The notes below the pieces were generated by a model that was not told the origin of the DNA, ran no database searches, and was given only the letters and a program-made list of their open reading frames with translations. The translations under genes and the position numbers were made by a program. Source: Nitrosomonas sp. (lineage in GTDB: Bacteria > Pseudomonadota > Gammaproteobacteria > Burkholderiales > Nitrosomonadaceae). From it: a DNA stretch of 7,369 bases. Positions 1 to 5,969 of this stretch are shown here, piece by piece; the first letter of the stretch is position 1, and the number at the start of each line of letters is the position of its first letter. The stretch lies in the NCBI GenBank assembly GCA_003514765.1, contig DOOY01000257.1, forward strand, positions 1-7,369. The letters are read 5' to 3'.

Positions 1-678
1 CCTTTTTATGTTGCCTGGACTGAAGGTAAACTGACTAAAGCGCAATTACGCCATTATGCTGAACAGTATTTTTACAATGTATTGGCGGAACCCACTTATT
101 TGAGCGCTGTGCACTTTAATACGCCGCATTTCAGCTCCGATACAAATGCAGGCGATATCAGCGTGCGCCAGGAAGTGTTGAAAAACCTGATTGATGAAGA
201 ACATGGTGATACGAATCATCCGGCTTTGTGGAAGGCTTTTGCATTTGCATTGGGTGCCGACGATAAAAGCCTGACCAATGCTAAAGCATTGCCGAATACC
301 GAAAAGCTGGTTGCAACATTTCGGGATATTTGTTTAAATCGCCCGTTTTATGCGGGCCTGGCTGCATTGCATGCATTTGAGTCACAGGTTCCTGATGTAG
401 CCGCAGTCAAAATCGATGGCCTGGCTAAATTTTATGGCATGACCGATGCGAAAGATTATGAATTCTTTTCGGTACATCAAAAAGCGGATGTCTATCACTC
501 GCAGGCTGAATGGGATTTAATCGAACGTTTTGCAGATACTCCTGAAAAACAGGAAGAAGTGCTTGCAGCAACCCGCGAAGCTTGCAACGCATTATGGGGT
601 TTCCTCGACGGTGTTCATGAAACCTACTGTGCAAACTTAACCTGTGACGCATCCAAGGAAGCAGCAACAGTGCATTAA
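1..678 (+). CDS. CADD-like self-sacrificing pABA synthase (TenA/PqqC-like diiron oxygenase fold), 5'-truncated
   Basis: The reading frame is open from the first base to TAA at 676-678 (225 residues visible), so the gene starts upstream; the TTG at 82 is internal. Aligned from memory to Chlamydia CADD (231 aa), only about 24 N-terminal residues are missing. All six metal ligands of CADD have counterparts at matching spacing: E66, H73, E127, H159, D163 and H166 (numbered from base 1), the last three as HxxxDxxH. The tyrosine CADD consumes (Tyr27, in an H-x-F-Y context) corresponds to Y3, a second one (Tyr43) to Y19, and the amine-donating Lys152 to K137. Known for the family: a dinuclear metal site and O2 turn the enzyme's own Tyr into p-aminobenzoate for folate, bypassing PabABC; a Nitrosomonas europaea homologue supplies pABA. 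Unlike CADD, about nine extra residues lie between H38 and E66. Older annotations would read PqqC-like, TenA-like or iron-containing redox enzyme. Function is inferred from motif conservation. Confidence 0.85.
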   Translation, partial: PFYVAWTEGKLTKAQLRHYAEQYFYNVLAEPTYLSAVHFNTPHFSSDTNAGDISVRQEVLKNLIDEEHGDTNHPALWKAFAFALGADDKSLTNAKALPNTEKLVATFRDICLNRPFYAGLAALHAFESQVPDVAAVKIDGLAKFYGMTDAKDYEFFSVHQKADVYHSQAEWDLIERFADTPEKQEEVLAATREACNALWGFLDGVHETYCANLTCDASKEAATVH

Positions 679-731
679 AATTAAAATGCCACATCTGCTT
701 TCCTTAGAGTAGGTGATACCAAATAAAGTAA

Positions 732-779
732 AAAGGCCTTGTTTATCAGCCATCGAAACGGTTGATAAACAGGGCCTTT
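732..779. terminator. Strong two-way intrinsic terminator between convergent genes
   Basis: The arms 732-751 and 760-779 form a 20-bp stem with two G-T wobbles (739/772 and 749/762) around the 8-base loop ATCGAAAC at 752-759. The base of the stem is AAAGGCC/GGCCTTT, so transcripts in either direction end the stem in a U tract: TTTACTATTATGTTTT on the plus side and TTACTTTATTT on the minus side. It lies between the stop of the CADD-like gene (678) and the stop of the convergent membrane-protein gene (805), where a shared terminator is expected. Confidence 0.85.
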
Positions 780-804
780 ACTATTATGTTTTGCAATAAA
801 AGAA

Positions 805-1269
805 TTAAGAATCTTTACGCTTTTTGTCAGCGTCTTCTATTTCATCACTGTTATTTTCTGATTCTATAGATTCTGTTTTTTCAGCGGTTGCTTCAGTTTC
901 TTTTTCTGCGGACGCCGATACAGTTTCGTCATCCTCCTCAGCTTCTTCAGCGGCTTTACGCACAGCTTCTTCCGCTTCCTCTTCTTCCGCTCTACGCGTG
1001 TTCCACATAAAATAAATAGCGCCCAAAGTCACTATCACAACCGGCATGACCACATAGGAAAACAGGGCGGATTCAACAGTGATATCTTGTGATGCTGGCG
1101 GTGGTTTGGTTGCGATCATGTAACCATGCAGCATAGCGACACCAATGACAGGCACAAGTGCCGCGATAAAACGATTGGTGATCAAGGGACGGACCGTGAA
1201 CATATTGAGAATGTTCGATCCGTAATAACCAACAAAATAAATGAAAATATAAAAAAAGATGGCGCCCAT
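805..1269 (-). CDS. Small membrane protein with three predicted helices and a Glu-rich cytoplasmic-type tail, unknown function
   Basis: I do not recognise this 154-residue protein. Three hydrophobic stretches are visible at about residues 2-18, 34-52 and 66-89, the first two separated by a polar loop (GSNILNMFTVRPLITNR). After WNTRR at 89-93 the last 60 or so residues are strongly charged: a run of Glu and Ala (about 94-116) likely to form a helix or coiled coil, then a Ser/Thr/Glu/Asp-rich, probably disordered segment ending KKRKDS. The basic TRR after helix 3 suggests that the tail is cytoplasmic by the positive-inside rule. The ATG at 1269 has a good ribosome site, AAGGA, about seven bases upstream. 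It lies downstream of guaD on the same strand, 220 bases away, so it is probably transcribed separately, and it ends at the two-way terminator. No catalytic motif is visible; a structural, tethering or small-complex role is possible but unsupported. Confidence 0.8.
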   Translation of the reverse strand: MGAIFFYIFIYFVGYYGSNILNMFTVRPLITNRFIAALVPVIGVAMLHGYMIATKPPPASQDITVESALFSYVVMPVVIVTLGAIYFMWNTRRAEEEEAEEAVRKAAEEAEEDDETVSASAEKETEATAEKTESIESENNSDEIEDADKKRKDS

Positions 1270-1489
1270 AAGTTTTCCTTAAATAACTGACTTGTCACAC
1301 TTATTGTTCAAATTGATTTTAAATAATTCAGTGTACTTGAGGGATCAGTTGTTTTTATGTTTTTTCCAGAATGGCAAATTTTATGGCAGTAAGACCTTGT
1401 TACACTTCGATTGCCGTGTTTAATGATACACAACAACTTGTGAAAAATCACGATTAGTTTTTTCATCAACGACGAAATCAAAAACAAAG

Positions 1490-2839
1490 TCAATCGGCTT
1501 TCTGCCAGCGCTTGCCCATCAAGTAAACGGCTTCCACCGTACGATCGTCAGCAAGTATCATAAGTGCGAATAACCGGTCAGCCAGTGATTGCGTTTTTTG
1601 TATACGAAATTTTAACAGCGGCGTTGCTTCAAGATTTAACACGATAAAATCACCTTCTTTACCAGGTTGCAATGAACCCAGTTTGTCATCCAGATAAAGT
1701 GCGCGCGCTGCACCCAGGGTGGCCAGATAAAATGCTTTGAAAGGTGTTAAGGTGATTTCATTTTCGGGTGCTTCGGTATATGCCTTATGCAGTTGTACAA
1801 CCTTGTAGCCTTCATTGAGGGTCTGAAACATGGAAAAGCTGGTGCCAGCGCCAATATCGGTACCGAATCCAAGATGGCAATTTCCCTGGTGTGCTTTTTT
1901 GAAATTAAACAGCCCGCTGCCAAGAAACAGATTCGATGTTGGACAAAAAGATATGGTTGCTTCTTTTTTCGCAAGCAGGCTGAATTCTTCATCCGTCAGA
2001 TGAACGCCATGTGCGAAAATCGCTCTGGGGCCGATCAGACCAAAATCGTCATAGATACTTAGGTAATTTTTTGATGCTGGAAAAAGCTGCCTTGCACGCC
2101 TGACTTCAGACAGGTTTTCGGATACATGCGTTTGCAGGTAGATACCGTCACACGCATGATACAGTTTTGCAGCTACAGCCAATTGTTCAGGACTGGAAGT
2201 AATCGCGAAGCGGGGAGTAACCGCATACTGGATGCGGCCTTTGTTATGCCAGGCTTCAATTAGTGCTTGGTTATCTATATAAGCCGTCTGCGGTGTATCC
2301 AGTAAATAAACCGGCGCATTGCAATCCATCATGACTTTGCCGCCGATTATGCGCATATTCAGCTTTTCAGCTTCTTCAAACAAGACATTGACTGAAGTTT
2401 TATGCACAGTGCCAAAAACCAGCGCAGTGGTGGTGCCGTTGCGTAGCAATTCATTGAGAAAAAAACGGCTGACTGAACGTGCATAGGACTTGTCAGAAAA
2501 ATGCGTTTCAGTTGGATAAATGTATTTTTCCAACCAATCTGTCAATTGTTCGCCAAATGCGGCGATGACTCCGGATTGCGGATAATGCGTGTGAGTATCG
2601 ATAAAGCCCGGCAAAATGAATTTGCCGCTGTAATCTAAAATTTCATGTGCAGTAAGCTGATATTTGCTGCGCATCTCAGCTGCATATCCGACATCAAGAA
2701 TATGACCGTTATCGTTCAGTACCAGGATACCGTCACCATAATACTGATAGGCATTTATTGGATCAGTTATCGCGCCCGGATCTTCTGTAAGAAAGAAAAT
2801 AGCGCCACGAACGGCTTTAGGTGAATGGCAATTCCGCAT
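1490..2839 (-). CDS. guaD: Guanine deaminase (guanine aminohydrolase)
   Basis: This 449-residue zinc amidohydrolase converts guanine to xanthine and ammonia in the cytoplasm (purine salvage and breakdown). The guanine-deaminase motifs occur in order: DTHTHYPQ with metal ligands H83 and H85; TPRFAITSSPEQL at 208-220, the substrate-binding region; QTHVSEN with metal ligand H238 and catalytic E241; HGVHLTDEE with H277; CPTSNLFLGSGLF at 299-311; and GTDIGAGTSFS with the metal-binding D328. These match the family positions and length (human enzyme about 454 aa). The ATG at 2839 gives MRNCHSPKAVRG, a reasonable N-terminus, although no clear Shine-Dalgarno is seen. It follows the cytochrome gene on the same strand after 135 bases, where a weak promoter can be proposed, so it need not belong to that operon. 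No xanthine dehydrogenase, purine permease or other purine gene is in view. The name is secure; the physiological role here is not. Confidence 0.96.
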   Translation of the reverse strand: MRNCHSPKAVRGAIFFLTEDPGAITDPINAYQYYGDGILVLNDNGHILDVGYAAEMRSKYQLTAHEILDYSGKFILPGFIDTHTHYPQSGVIAAFGEQLTDWLEKYIYPTETHFSDKSYARSVSRFFLNELLRNGTTTALVFGTVHKTSVNVLFEEAEKLNMRIIGGKVMMDCNAPVYLLDTPQTAYIDNQALIEAWHNKGRIQYAVTPRFAITSSPEQLAVAAKLYHACDGIYLQTHVSENLSEVRRARQLFPASKNYLSIYDDFGLIGPRAIFAHGVHLTDEEFSLLAKKEATISFCPTSNLFLGSGLFNFKKAHQGNCHLGFGTDIGAGTSFSMFQTLNEGYKVVQLHKAYTEAPENEITLTPFKAFYLATLGAARALYLDDKLGSLQPGKEGDFIVLNLEATPLLKFRIQKTQSLADRLFALMILADDRTVEAVYLMGKRWQKAD

Positions 2840-2891
2840 TGATTATTACTGACACTTTCAGACTTAATTCCGGGTGTGGAAACTTGCATGA

Positions 2892-2919
2892 ATTATGCGG
2901 TTTTTAATTCGAAGTTAAA
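2892..2919 (-). promoter_or_regulatory. Candidate sigma70-type promoter for guaD
   Basis: On the minus strand CATAAT (2897-2892) matches five of six bases of the -10 consensus, with TTTAAC (2919-2914, three of six) 16 bases upstream. Transcription would start near 2885, leaving a leader of about 45 bases before the guaD ATG. The -35 is poor and the surroundings are AT-rich, so this is tentative. Confidence 0.3.
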
Positions 2920-2974
2920 TTTTGTTTTGTAACGAAGGGACTACACATAAAATTTGATTTTTATTTCTCCGTAT

Positions 2975-3442
2975 TTATTTGTCTTCAAAGTTTTGATACC
3001 AGGTAGCATAAATTTCATCCGGCCATAAAGATTTAATCCATACCACGACATCATCCACCTGCTGTTCCGTCAGAATACCCTCCCAGGCTGGCATGGAACT
3101 GATTTCAGGTGGACCGCCCTTCAAAATTGTTTTTTTCAATACTGCTGTCGAATGATGCCATGCATGCGCAGTGCCATTTAGAGGAGGGGGTGGGAATTTT
3201 CCGTCTGCGTTGGGTTTGCGCCAGTCAACCGTTCCTTCGGCATTTTTTCCATGACAATTTTCGCAGTTGGTCTGAAAAACGCTTTCCCCTCGTTTTATCT
3301 GATCAACATCGAAGTTTCTGACGATCTGTTCGGTATTCCGGTTCAGAATATCCTTAAGTGAACGGGATTCAGATTGCGTGCTTTTATCACAACCGGCAAA
3401 TATTAAAAGACCGAATATCAACAGAAAAAAACGGATTGACAT
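2975..3442 (-). CDS. Class I c-type cytochrome, predicted lipoprotein, single haem
   Basis: The 155-residue protein has a hydrophobic signal (residues 3-17) ending FAGC, so C18 is probably lipidated (a Phe at -3 is less usual in a lipobox), followed by Asp, which in enterobacteria favours retention in the inner membrane. The haem site is CENCH at 60-64, with C60 and C63 for thioether bonds and H64 as proximal ligand. M117 in SSMPAW is the likely distal ligand, and the C-terminal helix QQVDDVVVWIKSLW is typical of class I cytochromes c. A proline-rich stretch (PPPPLNG, 84-90) and a HAWHH segment lie between. It is the third gene of a minus-strand operon, 12 bases after the DUF411 stop, with no obvious ribosome site of its own, which suggests translational coupling. 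It is probably an electron carrier facing the periplasm; its partner could be the cupredoxin of the same operon. Partner and direction of electron flow are inference. Confidence 0.9.
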   Translation of the reverse strand: MSIRFFLLIFGLLIFAGCDKSTQSESRSLKDILNRNTEQIVRNFDVDQIKRGESVFQTNCENCHGKNAEGTVDWRKPNADGKFPPPPLNGTAHAWHHSTAVLKKTILKGGPPEISSMPAWEGILTEQQVDDVVVWIKSLWPDEIYATWYQNFEDK

Positions 3443-3454
3443 AATGAACAGACA

Positions 3455-4012
3455 CTAATTTTTTAAACGCATGATAGAAGACACACCTGACGGTTCGGCA
3501 TTCGTTTCAGGTACGGACTCAGGTGCCGGTGATACGGACTTTTTAGCATAAGGATCGTACCGTTTGTAAATTTCCGCATCTCTGCGCGTATCACCGGGCG
3601 CATTCACCTTAAGAACATTGTATGGATCGCTGCGCCGTCCTTCCATGCCTGGAGAACCGTGAGGCATATCGGGTACGGCAAGCCCGAGTGCATCCGGTTT
3701 TTCTTTGAGAAAACGGATAATATCAGGCGCCGGTATATGACCTTCCATCACGTAACCATTGACCAAAGCCGTATGGCAAGATCCGAGCGTTTCAGACATG
3801 CCTACTTTTTTTCGGATTTCTTTGTTACCGACATCTTTGGTAACTACAGTAAAACCATGATCACGCATATGGTCGACCCATTTGGAACAGCAGCCGCATG
3901 TCGGACTTTTATAAACTTCAACAGTTGTTGTAGCCATTGCATGTGAGGCAATGACCAATAGACCTGCAGCTATAATTGAACAGGTTAACAGGGTAGATAT
4001 CAGTGTTTTCAT
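3455..4012 (-). CDS. Periplasmic DUF411 metal-binding protein
   Basis: This 185-residue DUF411 protein has a signal peptide of about 27 residues with an AMA cleavage site (25-27), giving a periplasmic or membrane-bound product. Family hallmarks are SPTCGCCSKW (C39, C41, C42) just after the first strand, a thioredoxin-like beginning, then GSCHTALV (C79, H80), EGHIPA (90-95) and the closing MPHGSPGME (116-124) followed by DPYNVL (129-134). The Cys, His and Met residues could bind copper, and members are often annotated as CopG-like or metal-binding, but a biochemical role is not firmly established. A tail of about 40 residues follows the domain: RYDPYAKK, then a Pro/Glu/Ser-rich segment probably unstructured. 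The ATG overlaps the cupredoxin stop by four bases (ATGA), and GGAG lies five or so bases upstream, so the two genes are translationally coupled. A part in copper delivery or detoxification is inferred from this pairing. Confidence 0.92.
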   Translation of the reverse strand: MKTLISTLLTCSIIAAGLLVIASHAMATTTVEVYKSPTCGCCSKWVDHMRDHGFTVVTKDVGNKEIRKKVGMSETLGSCHTALVNGYVMEGHIPAPDIIRFLKEKPDALGLAVPDMPHGSPGMEGRRSDPYNVLKVNAPGDTRRDAEIYKRYDPYAKKSVSPAPESVPETNAEPSGVSSIMRLKN

Positions 4013-4476
4013 TTCTTCTCCACGTAAATTATTCCGCGCATGCCCTTGGAGTGACCAGGCAGGGGACAGGCGAATTCAATCGTGCCTGCCTGATCAAAGT
4101 GCCATATAATTTCCTTTTGTTCGCCCGGCTCCAATTGAATCCGCCCGGGCTCCGAATGGTCTTTGTCAGGGAACATGCGTCTCATTTTAACGGCTTTTTT
4201 CAGATCTTTCTTGGTTCCAATAAGCATTTCATGTCGATGATCACCGCGATTTTTTACGACAAAGCTAATTGTTTCTCCTTGAGTTATCCATATTTCATTA
4301 GGCAAAAACATGTAATCTACCTGCGTCAGTTTAACAATGCGCGTAACTTTACTGGCATCGCCTGGTTCGCCAACGCTGTCTTGTACATTTAACGCCGCAT
4401 GCGGTGTATTTGCAAAAGTATTGGTTGAAAACAAGATCAATATCACCAGTGGTATAATCAGGACGGATTTGATCAT
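4009..4476 (-). CDS. Periplasmic cupredoxin (type 1 copper protein)
   Basis: The 155-residue protein has a signal peptide with likely cleavage after TFA (20-22). The mature part shows a cupredoxin fold pattern: VDYMFLPNEIWITQGETISFVVKN (53-76), then GDHRHEM with H82 as first copper ligand, and near the end FACPLPGHSKGM with C137, H142 and M146. The C-x4-H-x3-M spacing is that of azurin. LEPGEQKEIIWHF (115-127) is the usual penultimate strand, and between the two halves is a Lys/Arg/Met-rich segment (KKAVKMRRMF). Such proteins carry electrons or copper in the periplasm. It is the first gene of the cupredoxin-DUF411-cytochrome c operon. GGGGA seven bases before the ATG serves as ribosome site, and a TATAAT box about 90 bases upstream is the candidate promoter. 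Electron carrier and copper carrier cannot be told apart from sequence alone. Confidence 0.92.
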   Translation of the reverse strand: MIKSVLIIPLVILILFSTNTFANTPHAALNVQDSVGEPGDASKVTRIVKLTQVDYMFLPNEIWITQGETISFVVKNRGDHRHEMLIGTKKDLKKAVKMRRMFPDKDHSEPGRIQLEPGEQKEIIWHFDQAGTIEFACPLPGHSKGMRGIIYVEKK

Positions 4477-4519
4477 TACAATTTCCCCATGAATTATTCT
4501 GGATTTTTTTCATCAGCCC

Positions 4520-4541
4520 AGCATTAGAATGGGCCAATGCT
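4520..4541. repeat. Short inverted repeat in the cupredoxin leader (possible operator)
   Basis: AGCATT (4520-4525) and AATGCT (4536-4541) are perfect inverted 6-base arms around AGAATGGGCC. A competing 5-bp pair, GCCCA (4516-4520) with TGGGC (4530-4534), overlaps it. The site lies just downstream of the -10 box for the cupredoxin operon and upstream of that for ttcA, so it could be an operator or a leader hairpin. Arms this short occur often by chance, and it does not match a copper-regulator site known to me. Confidence 0.25.
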
Positions 4542-4544
4542 AAA

Positions 4545-4572
4545 TTGTTCCTGTTATTTTGTCTATTATACT
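4545..4572 (+). promoter_or_regulatory. Candidate sigma70-type promoter for ttcA
   Basis: TTGTTC (4545-4550, three of six to TTGACA) and TATACT (4567-4572, five of six to TATAAT) are 16 bases apart. A start near 4579 would leave a leader of about 20 bases and supports translation from the ATG at 4600 rather than the one at 4537, which lies upstream of the -10 box. TATTAT at 4564-4569 is an alternative -10. Confidence 0.5.
4565..4570 (-). promoter_or_regulatory. Candidate -10 box of the cupredoxin-DUF411-cytochrome operon
   Basis: The minus strand reads TATAAT, a perfect -10 hexamer, inside the -10 region proposed for ttcA on the other strand. Transcription would start near 4558, giving a leader of about 80 bases before the cupredoxin ATG. 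No convincing -35 is found 16-18 bases upstream (AT- and GA-rich sequence), so an activator or a weak basal promoter is possible. Confidence 0.45.
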
Positions 4573-4599
4573 GCACCTACTTCATTCATATTCCTGATA

Positions 4600-5496
4600 A
4601 TGCTAGATAAGAAAACGCGTTATAACGCCAACAAACTTCAAAAACGATTAAGACGCCAGATAGGTACGGCTATTGCGGATTACAATATGATCGAAGCGAG
4701 TGATCGTATTATGGTTTGCCTGTCTGGGGGTAAAGACAGTTACGTATTACTGGATATGTTGTTGAGTTTGCAAGCACACGCGCCTTTACAGTTTGAATTA
4801 ATCGCCGTGAATCTCGACCAGAAACAGCCTGGTTTTCCGGTTGAGGTGCTGCCGGGCTATTTAAGTAAAATTGGTGTGCCTTATCGCATTATTGAACAAG
4901 ATACCTATAGCGTCGTCAAACGTGTTATCGCTGAAGGTAAAACAACATGCAGCTTATGTTCACGATTGCGCCGCGGTGTTTTATATCGTGTCGCCAGTGA
5001 ATTGGGTGCAACGAAAATTGCTCTGGGTCATCATCGTGATGATATCTTGGAAACGCTTTTTTTGAATATGTTTTATGGCGGTAAACTCAAGGCTATGCCG
5101 CCAAAACTGGTTAGTGACGACGGCCGGCACATTGTCATTCGTCCGTTGGCATATTGCAGGGAAAAGGATATTGCAACTTATGCCCAGACCGCTGCTTTTC
5201 CGATTATTCCCTGTAATTTATGTGGGTCGCAGCCGAATCTTCAGCGACAGGTCATCAAGGAGATGTTGCAACTATGGGATAAGCGCTTTCCTGGTAGACT
5301 GGAAACAATGTTCAGATCGATACAGAACATTCAATTATCGCATCTGGCCGATACCGCAAAATTTGATTTCAGAGGCCTGAAAACGCAAGGTATTCCCTAT
5401 GAAGACGGCGATATGGCATTTGATGAGGAAGTTTTCGAATCGTCTATTGAGGAAATGATTGCTCCGATGCTTGAAAAAACTGAAAACTCAAATTAA
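4600..5496 (+). CDS. ttcA: tRNA 2-thiocytidine(32) synthetase TtcA
   Basis: TtcA uses ATP and an iron-sulfur cluster to thiolate cytidine 32 in the anticodon loop of some tRNAs. From the ATG at 4600 the protein has 298 residues, near the usual 300-310. Features in order: [24 protein letters not shown] N-terminus, SGGKDS PP-loop at 42-47 (adenylation), [10 protein letters not shown] at 71-80, CSLC at 117-120 (two cluster cysteines) followed by SRLRRG, GHHRDD at 143-148, [11 protein letters not shown], and [13 protein letters not shown] (C205, C208; a third cluster cysteine is expected in the C-terminal half). The frame is open further upstream to an ATG at 4537, but the extra 21 residues ([14 protein letters not shown]...) look unlike TtcA and would lie across the promoter, so I choose 4600. 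No good Shine-Dalgarno precedes it. It is divergent from the cupredoxin operon and convergent with the DUF2784 gene 12 bases beyond its stop, with no clear terminator between. Confidence 0.96.
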   Translation: MLDKKTRYNANKLQKRLRRQIGTAIADYNMIEASDRIMVCLSGGKDSYVLLDMLLSLQAHAPLQFELIAVNLDQKQPGFPVEVLPGYLSKIGVPYRIIEQDTYSVVKRVIAEGKTTCSLCSRLRRGVLYRVASELGATKIALGHHRDDILETLFLNMFYGGKLKAMPPKLVSDDGRHIVIRPLAYCREKDIATYAQTAAFPIIPCNLCGSQPNLQRQVIKEMLQLWDKRFPGRLETMFRSIQNIQLSHLADTAKFDFRGLKTQGIPYEDGDMAFDEEVFESSIEEMIAPMLEKTENSN

Positions 5497-5508
5497 ATGC
5501 CAGAGACG

Positions 5509-5880
5509 CTAACGGTTCTGTGCTGGTGGTATCCATTTGAATGTGGCTGCTACCAGGCTTGCAAAAACGATATATACCGTCGTGAAAACATACTCTGGAA
5601 AACTATAAAAAAGAATCTTATGCACCCAGTGCTGGATAAAACTGCTTTCTGTTTCAACCTGACGCAGCGAATTTTCAAGTGCAGTAAGCGGACAAACGAC
5701 ACCCAACAAGGATTCGACAACGACAAATAAAATGGCTCCCAGGTGAAGATAGCGGAACCATGGATTTCTGGCAAAAGGACGTTTGAAGTAAGCGCCAATC
5801 CAGATTAACGGCAGGCTGCCGACAACAAACAGCACATAAAGGAAATGAATAATCAATACAACATCGGCAAGTGGCATCAT
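5509..5880 (-). CDS. DUF2784 family inner-membrane protein
   Basis: The 123-residue protein matches my recollection of DUF2784: an N-terminal ADVVLIIHFLYVLFVVG (5-21), PWFRYLHLGAI (40-50), the signature CPLTALENSLR (63-73), and a C-terminal membrane segment. About four helices are seen (residues 6-30, 43-65, 85-95 and 96-115 roughly). The function of the family is unknown. Two ATG codons begin the frame (5880 and 5877) with AGG about seven bases upstream. It follows the TlpA-like gene on the same strand after 65 bases; a possible terminator lies between, so co-transcription is uncertain. His residues in helices 1 and 2 (IHF, LHL) resemble haem-binding positions, but that is only a suggestion. 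Confidence 0.85.
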   Translation of the reverse strand: MMPLADVVLIIHFLYVLFVVGSLPLIWIGAYFKRPFARNPWFRYLHLGAILFVVVESLLGVVCPLTALENSLRQVETESSFIQHWVHKILFYSFPEYVFTTVYIVFASLVAATFKWIPPAQNR

Positions 5881-5927
5881 GTTATGCCTGTATCAGTAGT
5901 TATTGAAATTATCCAAACCGGATATTT

Positions 5928-5969
5928 AAAAACTTCTGAAGTTGATCACAGACTGCTTTGTTCTGTGAT
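5928..5969 (-). terminator. Possible terminator at the end of the TlpA-like gene
   Basis: ATCACAGA (5945-5952) and TCTGTGAT (5962-5969) form a perfect 8-bp stem with a 9-base loop that encloses the stop codon. Read on the minus strand it is followed by a small palindrome, AACTTCAGAAGTT (5943-5931), running directly into TTTTTAAAT. The first stem is sound but is separated from the T run by the second, weak one, so termination may be partial. Confidence 0.4.

Noticed and set aside
824..1015. A plus-strand Ser/Ala-rich open frame
   Set aside because: It is the antisense reading of the Glu-rich tail of the real minus-strand gene; the Ser-rich composition follows from that.
1429..1442. Hairpin CACAA-CAAC-TTGTG downstream of guaD as its terminator
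   Set aside because: Only five base pairs, AT-rich, and no T run follows on the minus strand.
1308..1493. A 61-codon minus-strand open frame between guaD and the acidic-tail membrane protein
   Set aside because: It would start at a TTG overlapping the guaD stop, has no ribosome site and shows no recognisable protein pattern; the region is AT-rich spacer.
2890..2910. GAATTA/TAATTC inverted repeat as a terminator for the cytochrome gene
   Set aside because: It lies upstream, not downstream, of the cytochrome gene's neighbour guaD start, is AT-only and overlaps the proposed promoter; no T run marks it as a terminator.
4537..4599. A 21-residue N-terminal extension of TtcA from the ATG at 4537
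   Set aside because: The extension is not TtcA-like, gives an over-long protein and lies across the likely -10 box; 4600 is the better start.
5497..5730. A 77-codon plus-strand frame beginning right after the ttcA stop (TAAATG)
   Set aside because: It is antisense to the DUF2784 gene, which has a strong family signature, and its translation resembles nothing known.
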